From Bacteroidota bacterium (GTDB lineage Bacteria > Bacteroidota > Bacteroidia > B-17B0 > Aurantibacillaceae), in assembly GCA_018267825.1 (NCBI GenBank), contig JAFDXR010000004.1:62001-126000 (forward strand): a DNA stretch of 64,000 bases. Direction: 5' to 3'. The notes beneath the pieces are model-generated. The model had not been told where the DNA came from, did not search any database, and was given only the letters and a program-made list of their open reading frames with translations. How positions within the stretch are numbered: position 1 is the first letter of the stretch; every line of letters begins with the position of its first letter. The position numbers were made by a program, and so were the translations under genes. Positions 23,718-32,975 of this stretch are shown piece after piece.

Positions 23718-25405
23718 TGAGCCGCAAATCAAATAATAAGGGCTTTGCCGGGCCTTATATGGTATCGCAGGAATGGAACGCCGCGAACCTGATTACACTT
23801 CTGAAAACAAAAGTGGAAAAACTACCATTGGCCCGTCTGACCGAATACATGGAGAAATTATACGCTTACAAGTATATTTTTTCCAGCATCCCCATTGACA
23901 AGCTGCATAAAAACGGCTTTACAGAAAATCATATCCTGGTTTACAAACCTGCCTTAGAACGGGCCATTTTCAAAGCACAAACCATAAAGAGTGAACGCCT
24001 GGATGCAGAGCAATTACCAGGACAAATCGCCTTGTTTGGCCTGGGTCGGGTTTTTGACGAAGCCAGGCTGAACCACTCTTATACAATGGATAACGTGGTA
24101 TATATCCGGCAATCTGCTAATGCCGTTAAAAAACTGGATGGCAAAGATTGTGAAATCAGTTTTGCGCTGAATAAAGTGGTAAAAGGCTGGTATTGTGTAA
24201 TAGATGCGGACGTTTTGCAGCCCTCACATATTGGAAATATTCAGAACCCTTTACACTTTATCCCCGAAGCACAACCCCGTAACAGGGCAACAAGTGCCAG
24301 CGGGCATAATACCCCCAAACTGATTGCTGAAAATTTACGCCCCGCTGAAATCGTGGAGGGAGCCACCGCCTACGCCGGTGCGCCGGTAGTGAATATGCGC
24401 GGCGAAGTGATCCAGGGAAACGGCAGAGCCTACACCATCAAATACTATTACAATAATTTCCCGAACGATCCGGCCCATTACAGACAATGGCTGAAACAAA
24501 ATACAGCCTGTTACGACATATCAGAAGATATAGACAGTATCGAGCATCCGGTTATGGTACGCATGGTACGTGTGGACGATGAAACAGCCATCGAACTCGG
24601 ACAATACACACAAAAAGACCTGGAAGCGGTCGCTAATGAAACCACACAGATAAAAAGCAAGGTCGGTCTGCTGAACGACCAGGCACTCGATCATATCCTG
24701 GATGAATTGTTAAGCCGCGACACCGGCGAACAAAGTTTATCCGAACTGATCCGGGCCAGCAACGTCTTAAAGCTGCTGATTAAAGAAAACGTTTTAAGAG
24801 GCGACGACCTGGAAGTTTATACGCGCGGTGGTGTTATAAATGAAACCGGTGTGAACTTCGTTACCAAGTTCCTGTTAAACCTCATTTTCAAAGACGGGGA
24901 TGTAAACGCACCGGATGTTTTTATACAGTTGCCGGTCGCTCTGCAGAAGGCTATCGAAAAAAGTGCTTTGTACATTTTAAAATGCCGGGGCCAGCAAAAT
25001 ATAAACCAGGAGATCAGTAAAGCCGTCCTGGGATTGCGCGACTACCTGGGCTTTAAAACAAATGGTACTATCCAGGAATGGAAAAACCAGGTTGATATTT
25101 TCGGCGGCTCCGTGGCCGAAAAATTCAATGAACTGGAATTTAAGTTAATCGAAATTTTTGCCGACAGCACCACGCAAAAACAAATCATAGATTATTTCAA
25201 ACTATATGCCAGCTATGCCACCACTAGGCCCGGCGATATGTTTGAAGCTGAAAGGCCAGCCCTTTCTAAAAAGGAAGCTGTAAAAGCGGCCTTCGGTGTG
25301 GAGATCACAGATGCACCGGCCCCAATAACTCATACAGAAAACCCAAAATCAAAGGCCCTGGCCATTGCAAAAGCAAAAGCTAAAGCCATGTTGATTTTAC
25401 AATAA
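23717..25405 (+). CDS. DdrB-like/ParB-like polyvalent protein (562 aa)
   Basis: The central part (about residues 155-330) has DADVLQPSHIGNI, HFIPEAQPRNRA, the substrate-site-like GAPVVNMRGEVIQGNGRAYT and EHPVMVRMVRVDDET. This is the pattern of the DdrB-like ParB/sulfiredoxin-fold domain found in polyvalent proteins of phages and conjugative elements. Such proteins are thought to enter the cell with the genome and to protect it or start its take-over. The remainder is helical, ending in an Ala/Lys-rich tail. No catalytic fold beyond the ParB-like one can be assigned. Confidence 0.7.
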   Translation: MSRKSNNKGFAGPYMVSQEWNAANLITLLKTKVEKLPLARLTEYMEKLYAYKYIFSSIPIDKLHKNGFTENHILVYKPALERAIFKAQTIKSERLDAEQLPGQIALFGLGRVFDEARLNHSYTMDNVVYIRQSANAVKKLDGKDCEISFALNKVVKGWYCVIDADVLQPSHIGNIQNPLHFIPEAQPRNRATSASGHNTPKLIAENLRPAEIVEGATAYAGAPVVNMRGEVIQGNGRAYTIKYYYNNFPNDPAHYRQWLKQNTACYDISEDIDSIEHPVMVRMVRVDDETAIELGQYTQKDLEAVANETTQIKSKVGLLNDQALDHILDELLSRDTGEQSLSELIRASNVLKLLIKENVLRGDDLEVYTRGGVINETGVNFVTKFLLNLIFKDGDVNAPDVFIQLPVALQKAIEKSALYILKCRGQQNINQEISKAVLGLRDYLGFKTNGTIQEWKNQVDIFGGSVAEKFNELEFKLIEIFADSTTQKQIIDYFKLYASYATTRPGDMFEAERPALSKKEAVKAAFGVEITDAPAPITHTENPKSKALAIAKAKAKAMLILQ

Positions 25406-25414
25406 AAACAAACC

Positions 25415-25741
25415 ATGAAAATCAAACGTATCGTACACGGCGATTTCGCCGATCCAAACAGTACCCGCGACATTACGGGGCTATCAGGTAAACACTTAGA
25501 GGTGCTTGTCAATGTTTTACAAGCCTGCATCCTGGGCGCAGAAATGCTCACGCAAATGAACCCAAAAGAGGCCCGCGAATACATACAGGCCTTCCAGGGT
25601 AAAGAACTCACCGAACCGGAAGCAAAAGAATTGATCGCCGCTGAAATGCAAGGGGCGAAACTCCTGGCCGAAATACTGGAAGGGATCAATCAACCATACA
25701 AAGGTGCCATATACCCACATCAGATTAAAGGCAAAGCCTAA
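25415..25741 (+). CDS. Small late protein, 108 aa
   Basis: Mostly helical after a short strand start (MKIKRIVHGDFADPNSTRDI; ILGAEMLTQMNPKEAREYIQ; LIAAEMQGAKLLAEILEGIN). No family recognised. It sits between the two polyvalent proteins, nine bases after the DdrB-like gene, and may be their partner. Confidence 0.6.
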   Translation: MKIKRIVHGDFADPNSTRDITGLSGKHLEVLVNVLQACILGAEMLTQMNPKEAREYIQAFQGKELTEPEAKELIAAEMQGAKLLAEILEGINQPYKGAIYPHQIKGKA

Positions 25742-25767
25742 CAATCATACTACCAAAACTTAACACT

Positions 25768-28605
25768 ATGGATGTGTATTTCAGCAATCGCCGGGGACTT
25801 GGAAACACGAACCAGGTTACCATCGAAAACTACCAGGAACTGATTATAAAAATCGGGATAAGTAAGCTACCCGAAAACCTGTTAAAAGGACATCAGTTTT
25901 TTAGCAAAAATATCGAGCATTATCAGACAAGTCATAGTATCGCTGAAACCATCGACGATTACCTGGCTGACCTGAACGCCTATGTTCAGAAGTTACCCGA
26001 AAAACGACAAGCCGAAATATTCAAAGAGGACAAAGGCTATTCCGGGTATAAATGGGTCGGCAAGAAACACAAAAATGCAGAAGGTTTAAGTACCTCAAAA
26101 ATTGCAGGGCTTATCAAAAAAGAACTGGAAATTGAATTTGAAGGGATCGCTAAATTCAGTGTTACATCGGATGTGTTCAGCGGTGGCAGTTCCATTACGG
26201 TGAAAATTCTTGACCTGACATTTAACCCTTATACCGAACATTTCTTAAATGCCTTTAAGGGTGGCCAAAGCATCGAGGAATATAATTACGAACATCGAAA
26301 CCATTACAATCAGTACCCGGACCGCTTTAATGATGAATTTAAGAAGTTGGTCAGCAAAGTAAAAACGATCACCAACCAATACAATTTTAACGACAGCGAC
26401 AGCCAAACCGACTATTTCCACGTTGGGTATTACGATCACGTAGGCTTTGACGAGGATAACTACCTGGTACTGCATTTCCCTGACAGTAAAGAAGCCAAAC
26501 GCCGCAAGCAATGGGATGAAAGTATTGCCAAAAGCAAAGCAGAAAGCAAGGCCAAAGCCGATGCCAGGAAAGGAAAATTTAAGAAAGGGCAGACTGTTTT
26601 TTATAAAGCTGAAATGCACCCGTCCTGGCATAAGTTTAAAATGCCGAATGGTATGTACCTGGTACTGATCCTGAAATCACCCAATGGCCGCGCCCGCTTT
26701 TGGAGCGATTACAGTGTTAGCATTTTAGAGGATATTAACCTGCTGGGTGAAAAAACGCTGGAATGGCACAAAAAAAACGGGGCTGATAAATACTACATCA
26801 AAAACGATTACGGTACATTTTACCGGAGTAGTGCTTTATCGGCAACAGAAAAAAACTTGTTTGCCCTGGACGACCCGGCGGCTAAGAAAACCGAAGAAAT
26901 CACACCCGAACCCGCCAAAGAAACAGTAAAAGAAAGTGTAAAGCAGGAAACAAAGCCGAACCCATCCCCCGCCCCATCTGTAGCTGAAAAGAAAATTACC
27001 AAACCCAAAAGGGAAAAGAAAACCAAAGCGGAAAAGCCGGTTAAAACCCATAAACCGAAAAAGGCCGTAAACCTGGTTACAGTCAACAATTACCTTCAGC
27101 AGCATTTCGATACAAGTGGCTGGCCGGATCGTTTGAAAAAAATACATGAGTTTATCATTGGCGAAACAGAAGGATTCAAAAACATTGAACTGTATGTTGA
27201 AGATGAAACCATACGCGCCCTGGTTGATTCACATATTGCAGCCATAAACCAACGTTTGAATGCTTCGGAACCTATAAAAAAAGTTTCTGCTTTTCCTGAT
27301 CCAACGCCGGTAAACCAGGTTGCCCTATCAGTACGTTTCATAAAACGATACGCTAACCTGGACGGCAAAACCCTGACAGAAAAGCAATTATCCAGTTTTA
27401 TTAAAGCGTTACAAAAGGCCATTATTACCAAACAGATCAGAAAAGTAGATCCGCACGCTTCTGTTATTCAACACATCCAGGATCAATTAGTGCAAGCCTA
27501 TAACGGCATCGAGCCGGATGCAAAAATTCGCCTCAAAGTGGAGGGTGTGGAGAAGTACAAGAGCATCGGTAAAAGTGAAGCTGAAATGCTATCAGTTAAG
27601 CTACTGAAACGTTATGTTACACTGTTTGGCAAAACGGATAAGGAGAAACAACGCAAGCTGTATAAAGAGATTAACGCCGCCCTGGATTCAGGAGCAATCA
27701 AAGAAACTGATCCTTTGCGCCCTTATGTGGGACAGGCCCAAAAAAACTTGTTTATAGCTTTTTCACGTAACGGAAAACTGCAAGCCAGCCAGGAGGAATT
27801 GAACGGATTGCAGGGCCTGGGCTTTATCCCCATGATGATAGCCGCTGCCGTTGGCAAAGGCATTGAACACCTGGCACACAAAGCCCTTAAACCTGGTACA
27901 GAGTTAAACGGGTTGGGTTGTGGTTGTAATAAGAAAAAACAGGCTCTTGATGGCCTCCAGGCTGAACCCACTGCACCGGTAAAAGTGGAGCCGGTAAAAG
28001 CAGAACCCGCTAAACAGGAAAGTAACGAGATTATGAGTGTTAACCAGGCCCTCAATCTGAAATTTCAATTGATCGGGCTGGATGGCTTGTACCTAAAGCT
28101 GATCGGCGAAGCTTGCCGACCAACCAGCTTTTTTATTTACGGTCCTGGTGGAAGCGGTAAAAGCACCTTTACCCTGCTGTTTGGTAATTACATGGCGCAA
28201 AAAGGAAACCGGGTGCTATATGTAGCTGGTGAACAACACGGCACACCGGTATTTACCAAAATGCTGAACCGCCTGAAAATTAAGGATTCTAAGAACTTCG
28301 GTATTGTTAAGCGGATCGGTGGCCATGATCTGAAGAACTTTGACATTGTTGTGATAGACAGTAAAGACAGCTTAAACTACGAGCTGGATGATTTCATTCA
28401 CCAGCGGGAAAAATACCCGCATTTATCTTTTGTGATTCTGAGCCAGGGAACTAAAGCAGGCGGTTTTACCGGTACGGAAAAATGGCGAAATGAAGTAGAT
28501 ACATTGATCTATTGCGAAAGCCTGAAAGCCTATACCAACCGGGATAAGAACCGTTGGGGCGGTAGTGCAGAAATAGACATTTTAAAATTCATCCCTAAAA
28601 ACTAA
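25768..28605 (+). CDS. Polyvalent protein: LPD29-like domain, long linkers, C-terminal RecA/RadA-type ATPase (945 aa)
   Basis: Residues about 100-150 (KFSVTSDVFSGGSSITVKIL) resemble large polyvalent protein domain LPD29. A basic Pro/Lys-rich linker, helical repeats and the motifs LNGLQGLG and LNGLG follow. The last 190 residues are a P-loop ATPase: Walker A GPGGSGKST at residue 792, VLYVAGEQ, Walker B FDIVVIDS near 858, a sensor-like FVILSQGTKAGG and NEVDTLIYCES, most like RadA/RecA. It could drive genome packaging as a tailless-virus ATPase or act in replication or recombination after entry. The fusion of both parts is unusual. Confidence 0.75.
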   Translation: MDVYFSNRRGLGNTNQVTIENYQELIIKIGISKLPENLLKGHQFFSKNIEHYQTSHSIAETIDDYLADLNAYVQKLPEKRQAEIFKEDKGYSGYKWVGKKHKNAEGLSTSKIAGLIKKELEIEFEGIAKFSVTSDVFSGGSSITVKILDLTFNPYTEHFLNAFKGGQSIEEYNYEHRNHYNQYPDRFNDEFKKLVSKVKTITNQYNFNDSDSQTDYFHVGYYDHVGFDEDNYLVLHFPDSKEAKRRKQWDESIAKSKAESKAKADARKGKFKKGQTVFYKAEMHPSWHKFKMPNGMYLVLILKSPNGRARFWSDYSVSILEDINLLGEKTLEWHKKNGADKYYIKNDYGTFYRSSALSATEKNLFALDDPAAKKTEEITPEPAKETVKESVKQETKPNPSPAPSVAEKKITKPKREKKTKAEKPVKTHKPKKAVNLVTVNNYLQQHFDTSGWPDRLKKIHEFIIGETEGFKNIELYVEDETIRALVDSHIAAINQRLNASEPIKKVSAFPDPTPVNQVALSVRFIKRYANLDGKTLTEKQLSSFIKALQKAIITKQIRKVDPHASVIQHIQDQLVQAYNGIEPDAKIRLKVEGVEKYKSIGKSEAEMLSVKLLKRYVTLFGKTDKEKQRKLYKEINAALDSGAIKETDPLRPYVGQAQKNLFIAFSRNGKLQASQEELNGLQGLGFIPMMIAAAVGKGIEHLAHKALKPGTELNGLGCGCNKKKQALDGLQAEPTAPVKVEPVKAEPAKQESNEIMSVNQALNLKFQLIGLDGLYLKLIGEACRPTSFFIYGPGGSGKSTFTLLFGNYMAQKGNRVLYVAGEQHGTPVFTKMLNRLKIKDSKNFGIVKRIGGHDLKNFDIVVIDSKDSLNYELDDFIHQREKYPHLSFVILSQGTKAGGFTGTEKWRNEVDTLIYCESLKAYTNRDKNRWGGSAEIDILKFIPKN

Positions 28606-28608
28606 GTT

Positions 28609-28974
28609 ATGTTTACAAGCGAAAACGATAATATCAATTACAGTGAATGTATAGGTACGGAATTAATCGAATGTTCTGATGCTGAAATTAAAGACCTGAC
28701 ACCACCCGCTGAAGCGACCAGGGCCTTACTCCAATTCTTTACCAATGAGGCCGGTATTTTAAGTATTGGTACAAGTAAACTGGCCTACACACCCATTGCT
28801 GTATTAACAGAAAGCGGCCAAAGCCCTGAACAAGGTTTTACTGGGCGTGTAGGCATCAAATTATTTCACATGGCTATCTATGAGGTACGCGGACTTAAAA
28901 ACCTCGCACAGACCCGTTTTTTACCGTTTACAAACGGTTACACTTGCTTATGTTCCATCCAATATTTTAAATAA
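28609..28974 (+). CDS. Beta-rich late protein, 121 aa
   Basis: Starts three bases after the ATPase stop. ATRALLQFFTNEAGILSIGT, AYTPIAVLTESGQ and GYTCLCSIQYFK indicate a small beta barrel. It is adjacent to the fibre-like gene and may be its base or a vertex protein. No family recognised. Confidence 0.55.
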   Translation: MFTSENDNINYSECIGTELIECSDAEIKDLTPPAEATRALLQFFTNEAGILSIGTSKLAYTPIAVLTESGQSPEQGFTGRVGIKLFHMAIYEVRGLKNLAQTRFLPFTNGYTCLCSIQYFK

Positions 28975-28976
28975 TC

Positions 28977-29783
28977 ATGGTACTGACAAATAATAAACTT
29001 ATCATTAACCAGGGACTTACTGGGGGATCAGCTTTGCCACCCGTAGGCGTTAATGAGGTGCTGTACGGTGATCCTTCAGGACACATCACCAGCGACCCCT
29101 ATTTTTATCGCAACCTGGTACAGAACTTTGTCGGGATCAATACCCAGACACAAGCATTTTACGAACGCTTCAGGGTCAACGGTGAAAGTTACTATGACGG
29201 GGCTTTGTTTGTTGGAAGCCCTTACAATTACGTTGGGCCGGTGGCCGGAAACCTGGCCGTTACAGCTTACCAGGGTGGTGTAACATTCAATACCAATGGT
29301 AATAGCGGCGGTTTTTTTGATTTTGCAACCATTCCAGCCGGGCAAGGTACACCCTATTCACGTTTACACATTGCCGACGACGGCACTGTAACATCCGGCG
29401 GTGGCTCTTTTAGAATATCACCAAACGGGGCCACTACAGTTACGGGTGCATATCCTGTGTACGGTGGTTTTGGCGGCTCCTTTGAAGCCAATTATATCGG
29501 TGTAACAACCGGGATCAATACCCTGGGAAGTGTCGTGTTTGGATCAGGTTTTTCCGAAATACATGGCGACGGTGGCGCAGCCTATGCGATCTACTACAAT
29601 GCCGTTGGCGGCCATAAAATGTATGGTTCTCAGTTCCTGGTTGGCCGCTTGTCCGATTCACACGCATTTTTCCAAGTTGATACAGTCGCAGGACTGGTAC
29701 AGCTTTTTGACTTGCCTACTTCTGCCCTGGGCCTTCCAGCTAACACTATTTGGAATAATGGCGGGGTTTTAAATATCACTTAA
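28977..29783 (+). CDS. Fibre/spike-like receptor-binding protein, 268 aa
   Basis: Rich in Gly, Tyr, Thr and Asn with repeated short strands. The phrases EVLYGDPSGHITSDPYFYRN, NFVGINTQTQ and HAFFQVDTVAGLVQL are typical of trimeric tail-fibre or spike proteins in Bacteroidota phages, as is the Gly-rich middle (YPVYGGFGGSF). There is no intramolecular chaperone. As the only such gene it is the likely receptor-binding protein of the virion. Confidence 0.65.
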   Translation: MVLTNNKLIINQGLTGGSALPPVGVNEVLYGDPSGHITSDPYFYRNLVQNFVGINTQTQAFYERFRVNGESYYDGALFVGSPYNYVGPVAGNLAVTAYQGGVTFNTNGNSGGFFDFATIPAGQGTPYSRLHIADDGTVTSGGGSFRISPNGATTVTGAYPVYGGFGGSFEANYIGVTTGINTLGSVVFGSGFSEIHGDGGAAYAIYYNAVGGHKMYGSQFLVGRLSDSHAFFQVDTVAGLVQLFDLPTSALGLPANTIWNNGGVLNIT

Positions 29784-29799
29784 TCTAAAACAAATACAC

Positions 29800-30087
29800 A
29801 TGAAAACAGTAAACCAAACCATCACAAACGAACGTTTGAAAAAAACAGTATCGTACCACGTCGTGCCGGATATGTTCAGTATCAGCGCGCAAACAAAAAC
29901 CATTACCGGGCAAGTTCTTTCATTCAACAGCACACAAATTACAGATTGTATGAATGATCGCGGCCAGGTCTTGCCCGAACTCATGACACAGTTCACCATC
30001 GAAAACGTTGCCATAGAAAATTTAAACCTGGGAAAAACCGTTAGCGACTTTATAGATGCTAACCTAGCTAAGATCGTTTCGGCGTAG
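29800..30087 (+). CDS. Small late protein, 95 aa
   Basis: Last gene of the late operon. Beta strands at the start (KKTVSYHVVPDMFSISAQTK, ITGQVLSFNSTQI) and a helix at the end (IENLNLGKTVSDFIDANLAK). No family recognised. It lies 16 bases after the fibre-like gene and before a strong terminator. Confidence 0.6.
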   Translation: MKTVNQTITNERLKKTVSYHVVPDMFSISAQTKTITGQVLSFNSTQITDCMNDRGQVLPELMTQFTIENVAIENLNLGKTVSDFIDANLAKIVSA

Positions 30088-30125
30088 TTGTAGTTTCAAA
30101 AAAAACAGCCTACTGGCTGCATTTA

Positions 30126-30153
30126 CCCCACCTTTCGGCCAGGTGGGTTTTTT
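30126..30153 (+). terminator. Late-operon terminator
   Basis: CCCCACCT-TTCGGCC-AGGTGGG followed by TTTTTTATTTT. It ends the roughly 15-kb rightward operon that begins at 15322. Confidence 0.85.
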
Positions 30154-30277
30154 ATTTTCGCGCGATGCAGTCAATATTTTTCCGAAATCCCTTATCACAT
30201 AAAATACCTACTGGAAAAATATTAAAATTTATACTTTTACACTCGCTTGCGCCCCCAAAGCACTAAAACCAAAAAAT

Positions 30278-30652
30278 ATGAAAAGAACATTTACAACCAT
30301 TTTGGCCGCAAGCCTATTTCTATTAAGCTGCGGGCCATCAAAAGAACAAATCGAAGCCAGGGAAAAAGCCAAAAACGATTCGATTGCTGAAGCAGCAAAA
30401 GCTGAATTGTTAAATCAACAGATGGAAGCGCAAGCTGAAGCAGACCAGGCAGCAAACCAGGAAGTACTTAAACAACAAGTTATTGAACTGAAAGGGCAAT
30501 TAGCGGCTGCTGAAGCAAAGCTGGACGACATTAACGGCATTAAATTACTCCGCACACCGGAAGAAAAACAACAACAGATCGCCGATCAAACTGTGATTAT
30601 TGAGGAATTGAAAAAGCAAATTGAAGATACTCAGAAACAGATTACAGAATAA
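30278..30652 (+). CDS. Coiled-coil lipoprotein, 124 aa
   Basis: A signal peptide with a clear lipobox (LAASLFLLSCGPSK) is followed by an uninterrupted charged helix rich in Glu, Gln, Lys and Ala (QMEAQAEADQAANQEVLKQQ, EELKKQIEDTQKQITE), predicted to form a coiled coil. It has its own transcription unit after the late terminator, with TATACTTT at about 30229 as a possible -7 box. A lysogenic surface protein, perhaps for superinfection exclusion, is a reasonable guess. Confidence 0.7.
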   Translation: MKRTFTTILAASLFLLSCGPSKEQIEAREKAKNDSIAEAAKAELLNQQMEAQAEADQAANQEVLKQQVIELKGQLAAAEAKLDDINGIKLLRTPEEKQQQIADQTVIIEELKKQIEDTQKQITE

Positions 30653-30675
30653 ATAAATCAATTAATAGTAACGAT

Positions 30676-30700
30676 AAAGGCCCGGATAACTGGGCCTTTT
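30676..30700. terminator. Bidirectional terminator between lipoprotein and minus-strand genes
   Basis: AAAGGCCC-GGATAACT-GGGCCTTTT with A and T runs on both sides. It lies between the convergent genes at 30278 (+) and 30712 (-). Confidence 0.8.
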
Positions 30701-30711
30701 AATATTATATT

Positions 30712-30978
30712 TCAGAAATCAATCTGTTCACCTAGCAACAAATTCATCTCGCTATGCGGTTTCCCATTGTGTAATTCTTCAAATCCATACCGGGACAAAA
30801 AACTTTGCAGGGCAACATTATTGTTTGTTTGAATGTAATAGCAATTATCATCATCAAATAGCCACGTTCCCCGAAAAAAACCATTTTCAAGTAAAATCTG
30901 CGTCAAACTCTCTCTTAGTAACGTGCTGTTTAAAACATTTACAGAACTCTTTGAACTTTTATACCACAATTCCATCAT
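30712..30978 (-). CDS. Hypothetical protein, 88 aa
   Basis: No signal peptide; helices and strands alternate (NSTLLRESLTQILLENGFFR, CYYIQTNNNVALQSFLSRYG). It starts one base before the end of the lipoprotein upstream (30980), so both are probably in one operon. No family recognised. Confidence 0.5.
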   Translation of the reverse strand: MMELWYKSSKSSVNVLNSTLLRESLTQILLENGFFRGTWLFDDDNCYYIQTNNNVALQSFLSRYGFEELHNGKPHSEMNLLLGEQIDF

Positions 30979-30979
30979 T

Positions 30980-31444
30980 CTACTTCCTAGCTTTAAAATT
31001 CTTAACTACCATATTTGTATCTGTGTAAAAATAACCACTTTCCAGGACAAGAGCACCTAGTTTATTCTTTGCTCTGAATTTCGCAAAAATCATATAGCCA
31101 TTCTTAGAAGGTTGCATTTGCTGAATTGCTTCACGACGTTCTTTAAACTCTTTCAATTTATCTTTTGGTATCTTATTATTACCTGCCAATGAGGCTTCAA
31201 GATAGGCTGTTAAACTATCACTTAAAAGCTTTGCATCGGCCTCCATGATGGGCGCATAATCTATATTATCCTCTATATTCTTGCTGATCTCGACTAATTC
31301 AAAACTGGCCGGATCATCAAAATTGGATTGAACAAATTGTTTGATATTATCTTGTAAAACGTCCATCCTATTTTTTTCGCATGAAGGAAAAATAGCAGAT
31401 AAAATCAACGATGTACATAAAAGCATTTTCTTTGACACCCTCAT
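30980..31444 (-). CDS. Predicted lipoprotein, 154 aa
   Basis: The signal peptide ends in a lipobox-like SAIFPSCEKNR. The mature part has a DDPASFELVEISKNIEDNID-type region and LKEFKERREAIQQMQ, reminiscent of Bacteroidota proteins with a C-terminal strand pair (GALVLESGYFYTDTNMVVKN). No named family. It sits in the accessory block of the provirus. Confidence 0.6.
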   Translation of the reverse strand: MRVSKKMLLCTSLILSAIFPSCEKNRMDVLQDNIKQFVQSNFDDPASFELVEISKNIEDNIDYAPIMEADAKLLSDSLTAYLEASLAGNNKIPKDKLKEFKERREAIQQMQPSKNGYMIFAKFRAKNKLGALVLESGYFYTDTNMVVKNFKARK

Positions 31445-31555
31445 TTTAATATTTTATATTAACATAAATTATACTTAAAACCATGAGCCAAAACACCTAA
31501 CATACTTCAATACCAGACAGTAAATTTTGGCAACAATTCACTTGTAATTTACATT

Positions 31556-32416
31556 TTATGGCCGCAACCATTCATCATCAGGCTTTGTAATCAGACGTGC
31601 GTTATTGATAGCCATATCCAAAGTTAGACAAGTTCGCCCACTATAATTATCCTCGTTTTTAAAAACTGCCAGGGCCAAATCTGCTTTTGAAGGGTCTCGT
31701 AAACATAGAGGTAGAAGCAATTGCAATTGTGGAGTAGAAGTGTATTTCCCTCTATAATATTGAGGAATGGCAGTTAAATAATTACGCTTTACACGTTTTT
31801 TCGCGTGATCCACAGCTCCACGAAAAGTATTAATAATTTGATGTTTTGGCCATTGCCTAATATCATCAGGAAATCTTGCAAAGTTCTCAGCATCTTCAAC
31901 TATATGATCTATATTCACCCTTAATTCTAAGCGTGTATCATAAATTAATTGAGAGTTATCCGTAAAGTAAGTTGCTCTTTCCGGCAATGGGCTAAATCTA
32001 ATTAACGAATTAGAACTATCCTTGCAAAAGTCAATAAAATACCAGCCAGTGTTATCACTTGTCCGTTTGAATAGCATAAATATCTCCTCCTGATTTTTTG
32101 TTACAAGTCCTGTATTAAAACAGGAGTAACCATCCTTTTCTGCAATTTTACCCTCTTCCTGAACTCGCGCAAAGGTGTGAAGTAAATAGTTATACAATAT
32201 TGGGAAAGGCTTAACGTTGGTAGAATTACTATACTCCCAATTTTCGGGCATTGCCAAATCCTTTAATATTCTTAGAGTGTTGGCAAAATTCTTTTCTACG
32301 TTTGGTTTTTGACCTGGAATAATCGTTGTGCCAGCAGGATAAGATGCTACATAACCGTAAGTAAATAAAGCCGGTCTTTCTTTTGGTTGTTTTGTTGGGG
32401 TTAAAGCAGGAGTCAT
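31556..32416 (-). CDS. DUF3825 domain protein, 286 aa
   Basis: Nearly the whole protein matches the DUF3825 pattern: LFTYGYVASYP, a CFNTGLVTKNQEEIFMLFKR core, INIDHI-like RVNIDHIVEDAENFARFPDD, RNYLTAIPQYYRGKYTSTPQ, LLPLCLRDPSKADLALAVF and the strongly conserved end LTLDMAINNARLITKPDDEW. DUF3825 is often joined to OST-HTH/LOTUS RNA-binding domains elsewhere, which hints at RNA-related work; here it stands alone. Placed among accessory genes near integrase, a defence or host-control role is possible but not shown. Confidence 0.8.
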   Translation of the reverse strand: MTPALTPTKQPKERPALFTYGYVASYPAGTTIIPGQKPNVEKNFANTLRILKDLAMPENWEYSNSTNVKPFPILYNYLLHTFARVQEEGKIAEKDGYSCFNTGLVTKNQEEIFMLFKRTSDNTGWYFIDFCKDSSNSLIRFSPLPERATYFTDNSQLIYDTRLELRVNIDHIVEDAENFARFPDDIRQWPKHQIINTFRGAVDHAKKRVKRNYLTAIPQYYRGKYTSTPQLQLLLPLCLRDPSKADLALAVFKNEDNYSGRTCLTLDMAINNARLITKPDDEWLRP

Positions 32417-32441
32417 ATAATAAAATAATGGTTTATAACAC

Positions 32442-32468
32442 TAAAGCCCCACATTTCTGTGGGGCTTT
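32442..32468. terminator. Strong hairpin upstream of the DUF3825 gene
   Basis: AAAGCCCCACA-TTTC-TGTGGGGCTTT is a perfect 11-bp stem. No long T run follows on either strand, so termination would be weak. It stands just upstream of the DUF3825 start and could be a leader hairpin or the remains of a lost gene's terminator. Confidence 0.5.
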
Positions 32469-32479
32469 GAATAAAACTA

Positions 32480-32975
32480 TCTTGTTTTTTGGTGTTTTTT
32501 TTAAAACTTGTGATCTTGTTTTTTTTGTATGCCTTTTAAAACTTTCGAAATTTTTTCTTTATTGATTAAAACTTTCAGCAAATGTATGCCATATTTCCAT
32601 TTAGATATAACTTTTTAACACTTTTTCTGCAACACTTGCTTTAACTATCTAAAAATCAGCTTATTTATTTTTAATAAAAAAACCTTTTTTTTTCGTTTTA
32701 CCTTAATAAATATTACTTCTTATACTAGAGTTCTTGAAAAAAAGTTACACTTAAAGCCATAAAAAATTGATTATCAATATATTAAAAATAACGTAAAAAA
32801 AATAATATTTAAATAATTGTTGATAACAATTACTTCTAATAGTCAATAAATGACCAGACTATTAACCCTCCCTGTCTTCACTTAATTCTAATTCCTGATA
32901 TTTAACACCACTACCTCATATATTCTTTAAATTTTTCAAATCTCATTTCCATAATTTTGATGAAAGAACAACCCC
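32480..32975. other. About 500-base very AT-rich intergenic region
   Basis: No credible ORF and no hairpin that stands out. It is visibly richer in A and T than the surrounding genes and lies between the divergent DUF3825 and nuclease-like genes, so it must hold their promoters. TATTAC and TTTT-rich stretches are too common here to name a box. Confidence 0.45.
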
